Part shown: positions 6,688 to 10,265 of the stretch, in pieces
Numbering within the stretch: position 1 is the stretch's first letter
Layout: each line of letters begins with the position of its first letter
NCBI RefSeq assembly: GCF_002897375.1
Contig: NZ_BFAG01000028.1
Location: forward strand, 1 to 10,265
Source: Deinococcus aerius
GTDB lineage: Bacteria; Deinococcota; Deinococci; Deinococcales; Deinococcaceae
Direction: 5' to 3'
DNA: 10,265 nt
Position numbers and translations under genes: made by a program
Notes under the pieces: model-generated
What the model was told of the DNA's origin: nothing
Seen by the model: only the letters and a program-made list of their open reading frames with translations
Database searches by the model: none

Positions 6688-7902
6688 ATGAACTCGCGTA
6701 TTGCACTCGGCACCCTTGGTCTGGCGCTCCTTCTCGCCTCCTGCGGCCAGCAGACGGCGGGCACACCCTCCGACACCGCCCAGGCGGGCGCGCCCGTTCT
6801 GGGGACGAGCAACCCCGACGCGATTCCCGGGCAGTACATCGTGGTGTTCAAGGATGGGGAGGGCTCCCCGAACCTGGGCGCGCAGGACACGGGGGGGCTG
6901 ATTCGCAGCCTGGGCCTCGACCCGCAGGGCATCACCGTGCAGCACCTCTACTCCCAGGCACTCAGCGGCTTCGCGGCCAAGCTCAGCGCCCAGAACCTCG
7001 CCAAGCTCCAGGCGGATTCGCGCGTGAAGTACATCGAGCAGGACGGCGTCATGCGGATGTCGGCGACCCAGAGCGGCGCGACCTGGGGCCTGGACCGCAT
7101 CGACCAGCGCAACCTGCCGCTGGACGGCAACTACACCTACAGCACCACCGCCAGCAACGTGAAGGTGTACATCATCGACACGGGCATCAACACGGCGCAC
7201 ACGGCCTTTGGCGGGCGCGCGGTGTGGGGCACGAACACGACGGGCGACGGGAACAACAGCGACTGCCAGGGGCACGGCACGCACGTCGCCGGGACGGTGG
7301 GGAGCAGCACCTGGGGTGTCGCCAAGGGCGTGCGGCTCGTGGCCGTCAAGGTGCTGGGCTGCGACGGCTCGGGCACCAACTCCGGCGTCATCGCGGGCGT
7401 GAACTGGGCGGTGAGCAACAAGGGGAGCAGCCCCGCCGTGGCGAACATGAGCCTGGGGGGCGGCTTCAGCCAGGCCGTGAACGACGCGGTGAATAGCGCC
7501 GCCAGCAGGAATCTCGTCATGGCCGTCGCGGCGGGCAACGAGAAGCAGAATGCCTGCAACGTCTCCCCGGCGAGCGCGGCGAGCGCCATCACGGTGGGCG
7601 CGACCACCAAGACCGACAGCCGTGACACGGGCTACAGCAACTACGGCTCGTGCCTGGACATCTTCGCTCCCGGCACGGGTATTACCTCCGCCTGGATCGG
7701 CTCGACGACCGCCACGAACACGATCAGCGGCACGAGCATGGCGACCCCGCACGTGGCGGGTGCGGCGGCCCTGATCCTGGCGTACAACCCTTCCTACACG
7801 ACCGCCCAAGTGACCAGCACCATGCTGAACAATGCGACGACCGGCAAGGTCACGAACGCGGGCACGGGCAGCCCCAACCGCCTGCTGTACCGCTCCTACT
7901 GA
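6688..7902 (+). CDS. Secreted S8 (subtilisin/proteinase K-like) serine protease, lipoprotein
   Basis: The 404-residue preproenzyme starts with MNSRIALGTLGLALLLASCG, a lipoprotein signal peptide with lipobox LLASC and lipid-modified Cys19. An inhibitor-I9 propeptide follows (IPGQYIVVFKDG at 46-57 to KYIEQDGVM near 114-122), which normally folds the enzyme and is then cut off. The catalytic domain begins near ATWGLDRID (131-139), the family's usual mature start. The triad is Asp164 (YIIDTG), His196 (GHGTHVAG) and Ser350 (SGTSMATPHVAGA), with oxyanion Asn284 (AAGN). Cys193, 225, 290 and 322 could form disulphides, as in proteinase K and aqualysin. It lacks a C-terminal extension. Autoprocessing would separate the mature protease from the lipid anchor, so it is probably released outside the cell. 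The alpha-amylase follows 113 bases downstream on the same strand, so cotranscription is possible. The enzyme looks intact. Confidence 0.94.
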   Translation: MNSRIALGTLGLALLLASCGQQTAGTPSDTAQAGAPVLGTSNPDAIPGQYIVVFKDGEGSPNLGAQDTGGLIRSLGLDPQGITVQHLYSQALSGFAAKLSAQNLAKLQADSRVKYIEQDGVMRMSATQSGATWGLDRIDQRNLPLDGNYTYSTTASNVKVYIIDTGINTAHTAFGGRAVWGTNTTGDGNNSDCQGHGTHVAGTVGSSTWGVAKGVRLVAVKVLGCDGSGTNSGVIAGVNWAVSNKGSSPAVANMSLGGGFSQAVNDAVNSAASRNLVMAVAAGNEKQNACNVSPASAASAITVGATTKTDSRDTGYSNYGSCLDIFAPGTGITSAWIGSTTATNTISGTSMATPHVAGAAALILAYNPSYTTAQVTSTMLNNATTGKVTNAGTGSPNRLLYRSY

Positions 7903-8015
7903 AGGGCGCCCCAGTCCGGCGCGTGGGTGGCCTGATCCTCCGGTCACCCCGCGCCGGGCCTCTTGTTCGGGCGCCAGGCGTCCACAACCATCCTCACCAG
8001 ATCTGGAGACCACCC

Positions 8016-9629
8016 ATGAAGCGAATCGCCGGAAGTCTGCTGGCCCTCACCCTCGTTCTCGCGGCCTGCGGGACAGCACCCTCGGCGCAAAGTACCCCCC
8101 TCGCGCCCCAGGCCGTCAGCGGCGGCAACATCGACACGTGGCGCAGGCAGGTCATCTACCTCACCCTGCCCGACCGCTTTGCCAACGGGAATACGGCGAA
8201 CGACAACCTGGGGCAGCCGTACTGCTTCGACCCCAACTGGCCGCTCAAGTTCCACGGCGGGGACCTGGCGGGCCTGCGCTCGAAGCTCTCCTATATCAAG
8301 GGCATGGGGGCCACGACCCTCTGGACCACGCCCGTCTACGCGCAGGTGCCCGAGGTCAACCCCGGGACCCCAGGCGCCTCGTGCGGGTATCACGGGTACT
8401 GGCCGAACTTCAGGAACCCGGGCGACCTCGCCGTCGAGCCCAAGCTGGGGACCGGGAGTGACCTGGGCGGGCTGATTACCGACCTGCATGGCAACGGCAT
8501 GAAATACATGATGGACATGGTCGCCAACCACGCCGGGTACGGGGCGAGCGTCGCGCAGACCCATCCGTCGTGGTTCCACGGCAACTGCACCGGGGACGAC
8601 GTGACCTGCCCGCTGGCGGGGCTGCCGGACTTCCGCCAGGAGGACGGCACGGTGGCGAACTACCTCACCACCCTGAGCAAGAACTGGACGAGCGCCTACG
8701 CGATTGACGCCATCCGCATGGACACGGCCAAGCATGTCCCGCTGGGCTACTGGCAGGGCAGTTGGGTGCCCGGCGTCCTCGCCGCCCGGCCCAACACCTT
8801 CCTGCTCGCCGAGGCTTTCCTGACGGGCGGCGCGTCCCAGCTCAAGCCCTTCTACGACGCGGGGTTCGACAGCACCTTCAACTTTCCGCTGCGGAACGCG
8901 CTGGTGAGCAGCTTTGCCCGGGCGGGGAGTCTCGACGCGGTCGCGGGCAGCGTGCAGGACTACGTGGGGACGCTGGGGCTGGACCGCGCGCTCCTCACCG
9001 TCAACCTGCTCGACAACCACGACGTGCCGCGCTTCCTGAACGAGCCCGGCTACGGGGTGGCCGAGGACGAGATTCGCCGCCGCTACCACCTGGGCCTGGG
9101 CGCCCTCTTCACCCTGCCGGGCATTCCGCAGCTCTACTACGGGAACGAGATCGGGATGTACGGCGGCGCCGACCCCGACAACCGCCGCGACATGCCCTCG
9201 TGGGCGTGGACGAGCACCGGGCGCGGCGGCACCTACAGCGGCTTCCTGCCCAACCCCGGCCTGACGTACAACCTCGTGCAGAAGCTCGCGGGCATTCGCA
9301 CGAATAACCCGGCCCTCTGGAAGGGCTCCTACGCTGAGCTGTGGCGTCCCAACGGCGGGACGAACGTGTTCGCGTTCTACCGCGGCTACACCGACAGCAC
9401 GGCCGCCAGCCGGATCGTCGTGGTCTTCAACAACAACGCCGCCAGCGCGAGCGTCAGCCTGAATATCGGCGCGAACACCGGCATCAGCAGCGCCGACCGC
9501 TCCTCCCTCGCCAGCCGGACCTTCGACGACCAGGCCGGGCAGGGCGCCCCGGCAACCGTGACGAGCAGCGGCGGGTCGCTGACGGTCAGCCTGCCGGCCA
9601 AGACGTTCGCCATCTACAAGGCGCGCTGA
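8016..9629 (+). CDS. Secreted GH13 alpha-amylase family glycoside hydrolase, lipoprotein
   Basis: The 537-residue protein starts at ATG 8016, with GGAG at 8005-8008 giving 7-base spacing. The N-terminus MKRIAGSLLALTLVLAACG is a lipoprotein signal with Cys18. A short Ser/Ala/Pro linker leads to the (beta/alpha)8 barrel at IDTWRRQVIYLTLPDRFANG. GH13 motifs are all present: region I DMVANH (167-172), region II AIRMDTAKH with nucleophile Asp236, region III LLAEAF with acid/base Glu266, and region IV LLDNHD with transition-state Asp336. A region V-like LPDFRQED (203-210) sits between I and II. Residues ~430-537 form a beta-rich domain C. The family cleaves alpha-1,4-glucosidic bonds in starch, glycogen or maltodextrins with retention of configuration; the exact specificity (amylase or cyclodextrinase-like) is open. 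The enzyme probably sits on the outer surface or is released, supplying oligosaccharides. It is complete and looks intact. Confidence 0.94.
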   Translation: MKRIAGSLLALTLVLAACGTAPSAQSTPLAPQAVSGGNIDTWRRQVIYLTLPDRFANGNTANDNLGQPYCFDPNWPLKFHGGDLAGLRSKLSYIKGMGATTLWTTPVYAQVPEVNPGTPGASCGYHGYWPNFRNPGDLAVEPKLGTGSDLGGLITDLHGNGMKYMMDMVANHAGYGASVAQTHPSWFHGNCTGDDVTCPLAGLPDFRQEDGTVANYLTTLSKNWTSAYAIDAIRMDTAKHVPLGYWQGSWVPGVLAARPNTFLLAEAFLTGGASQLKPFYDAGFDSTFNFPLRNALVSSFARAGSLDAVAGSVQDYVGTLGLDRALLTVNLLDNHDVPRFLNEPGYGVAEDEIRRRYHLGLGALFTLPGIPQLYYGNEIGMYGGADPDNRRDMPSWAWTSTGRGGTYSGFLPNPGLTYNLVQKLAGIRTNNPALWKGSYAELWRPNGGTNVFAFYRGYTDSTAASRIVVVFNNNAASASVSLNIGANTGISSADRSSLASRTFDDQAGQGAPATVTSSGGSLTVSLPAKTFAIYKAR

Positions 9630-9635
9630 GCCGCT

Positions 9636-9650
9636 GCCCCAGGGTGGGGC
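9636..9650 (+). terminator. GC-rich hairpin just after the amylase gene, possible terminator
   Basis: GCCCCA-GGG-TGGGGC forms a perfect 6-bp stem with a 3-base loop, starting seven bases after the amylase stop codon. No T run follows, so intrinsic termination is uncertain. It may instead stabilise the 3' end of the mRNA. Confidence 0.4.
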
Positions 9651-9875
9651 GGGACGGGCAAGCGATCCCGGGTTCAGCGCTCAACCCCCGATTGATCATC
9701 ACTGGGCCCGGTCATGGGAACGGCCCCGCGGGCGGACGGCGTTACTTATTCATCCCGCGACTGACGGTCCCAAGGCCTCTGCGGCATCCCGCCGCTCCTG
9801 CGTGTGCACCCTTGACGAACCCGCGGGGACCCGGCGTGGCCCGGAGCAGCGAGAATCTTGTGAGGCTCCCCCGGG

Positions 9876-9881
9876 TATAAC
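9876..9881 (+). promoter_or_regulatory. Possible -10 box TATAAC for the membrane protein gene
   Basis: It matches five of the six bases of the sigma-70-type -10 consensus in otherwise GC-rich DNA and is correctly oriented. The position 17 bases upstream (GAATCT) is a poor -35 box, so the call is weak. Confidence 0.25.
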
Positions 9882-9970
9882 GGCAGCCTGATGGCCATCC
9901 CTCCCACCCCCCGCCCGTCGCGGTTCGCACCCCCCGCCCAAGCTGGGCGAGGTGGGCCCGGGGTGGCGGC

Positions 9971-10265
9971 ATGAGGGGGTGGCGGGTGTGGTCCAGGCTG
10001 GGCGGGCTGGTCCGGGGCCCGGGCGTGCCCGACGAGGACGGGTGGCGGCGCAGCCTGCTCGTCGCGCTCCCCTTCGCCATCCTCGCCTTCGTCCTGGGTG
10101 CGGTGCTCGAACCGCTGGGCCGCCCCCCCTACCTGCTCGACAGCGTGGCCTACCCCCTGCTCGCCCTGGGCCTCGGCGCGCTCGAACTGATCCTCTTCCT
10201 CCGCCCGGGCAGCACCCCGCGCGTCGTGTTCGCCATCATCCTGAGTTGCAGCGGGTTTTTCCTGA
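9971..10265 (+). CDS. N-terminus of multi-span membrane protein, runs off right edge
   Basis: About 98 codons from the ATG at 9971 are visible. A basic, cytoplasmic-looking N-terminus (MRGWRVWSRLGGLVRGPG, then DEDGWRR) precedes three hydrophobic stretches: SLLVALPFAILAFVLGAVL, then SVAYPLLALGLGALELILFL, then a third beginning VVFAIILSCSGFFL at the edge. This alternation suits an integral membrane sensor domain of the kind found before GGDEF or histidine kinase domains, but no output domain is in the window, so the function is not assigned. The ribosome site is weak: GAGG at 9949-9952 is far from the ATG, and only GGGTGG at 9961-9966 lies at a plausible distance. The codon pattern supports real coding. 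Confidence 0.65.
   Translation, partial: MRGWRVWSRLGGLVRGPGVPDEDGWRRSLLVALPFAILAFVLGAVLEPLGRPPYLLDSVAYPLLALGLGALELILFLRPGSTPRVVFAIILSCSGFFL

Larger units (their letters stand above)
9630..9970. other. Intergenic region between amylase and membrane protein genes
   Basis: This is about 340 bases with no supported gene. After the hairpin at 9636-9650, the notable items are an AT-rich spot at 9742-9753 and the hexamer TATAAC at 9876-9881, a good -10 match lying ~90 bases before the next start but lacking a clear -35 partner. Confidence 0.35.

Noticed and set aside
6649..8013. Minus-strand open frame (454 codons) opposite the protease
   Set aside because: It is an antisense shadow rich in Arg, Ala, Val and His. 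The plus strand has the full S8 protease signature.
7650..8015. Upstream extension of the amylase frame into the protease gene
   Set aside because: It overlaps the conserved protease C-terminus in another frame. GGAG at 8005-8008 and the lipobox support the start at 8016.
7944..9089. Minus-strand open frame opposite the amylase
   Set aside because: It is an antisense shadow. All GH13 regions lie on the plus strand.
9742..10080. Minus-strand frames near the right edge
   Set aside because: They overlap the start of the membrane protein antisense, have no motif and are Arg/Pro/Gly-rich.

Overview
The window is GC-rich bacterial DNA. Tandem-HAMP signalling proteins, secreted lipoprotein hydrolases and the overall protein style suggest a Deinococcus-type bacterium, possibly an accessory replicon. 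This is an inference from sequence style, with no database search behind it.

Layout, left to right: (1) 1-1070, minus strand: N-terminal part of a cytoplasmic tandem-HAMP signalling protein, probably a histidine kinase, running off the left edge. (2) 1538-2884, plus: a GTG-started MFS drug-efflux-type transporter. (3) 3176-4777, minus, convergent with the transporter: a complete secreted type-B carboxylesterase with an intact catalytic triad and a strong 24-bp dyad just upstream of its start. (4) 5068-6279: a wrecked signalling locus. On the minus strand lie a NarL/LuxR-type response regulator broken by a one-base shift in a run of eight G and a histidine kinase that has apparently lost pieces of its DHp and ATPase domains. 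The truncated kinase runs in frame into the regulator's receiver domain. Against its 5' end, in the opposite orientation, is the last ~55 codons of a KdpD-type USP domain. (5) 6688-7902 and 8016-9629, plus: two intact secreted lipoproteins in tandem, an S8 subtilisin-like protease with an I9 propeptide and a GH13 alpha-amylase. A perfect 17-bp palindrome sits ~95 bp upstream of the protease. (6) 9971 to the right edge, plus: N-terminus of a multi-span membrane protein, cut by the window.

The intact genes form an exported-hydrolase group (esterase, protease, amylase) flanked by sensory genes and a transporter. All three hydrolases carry export signals and would act outside the cytoplasm on esters, protein and starch-like glucans. 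The likely control points are the two palindromic sites, but no intact transcription factor for them is visible here. The nearest regulator gene is the broken LuxR-type one.

I did not find a convincing new biological system. The most unusual part is the 5068-6279 rearrangement, best read as decay by several deletions plus an inversion or illegitimate junction. A rearranged but functional hybrid or an assembly error remains possible.
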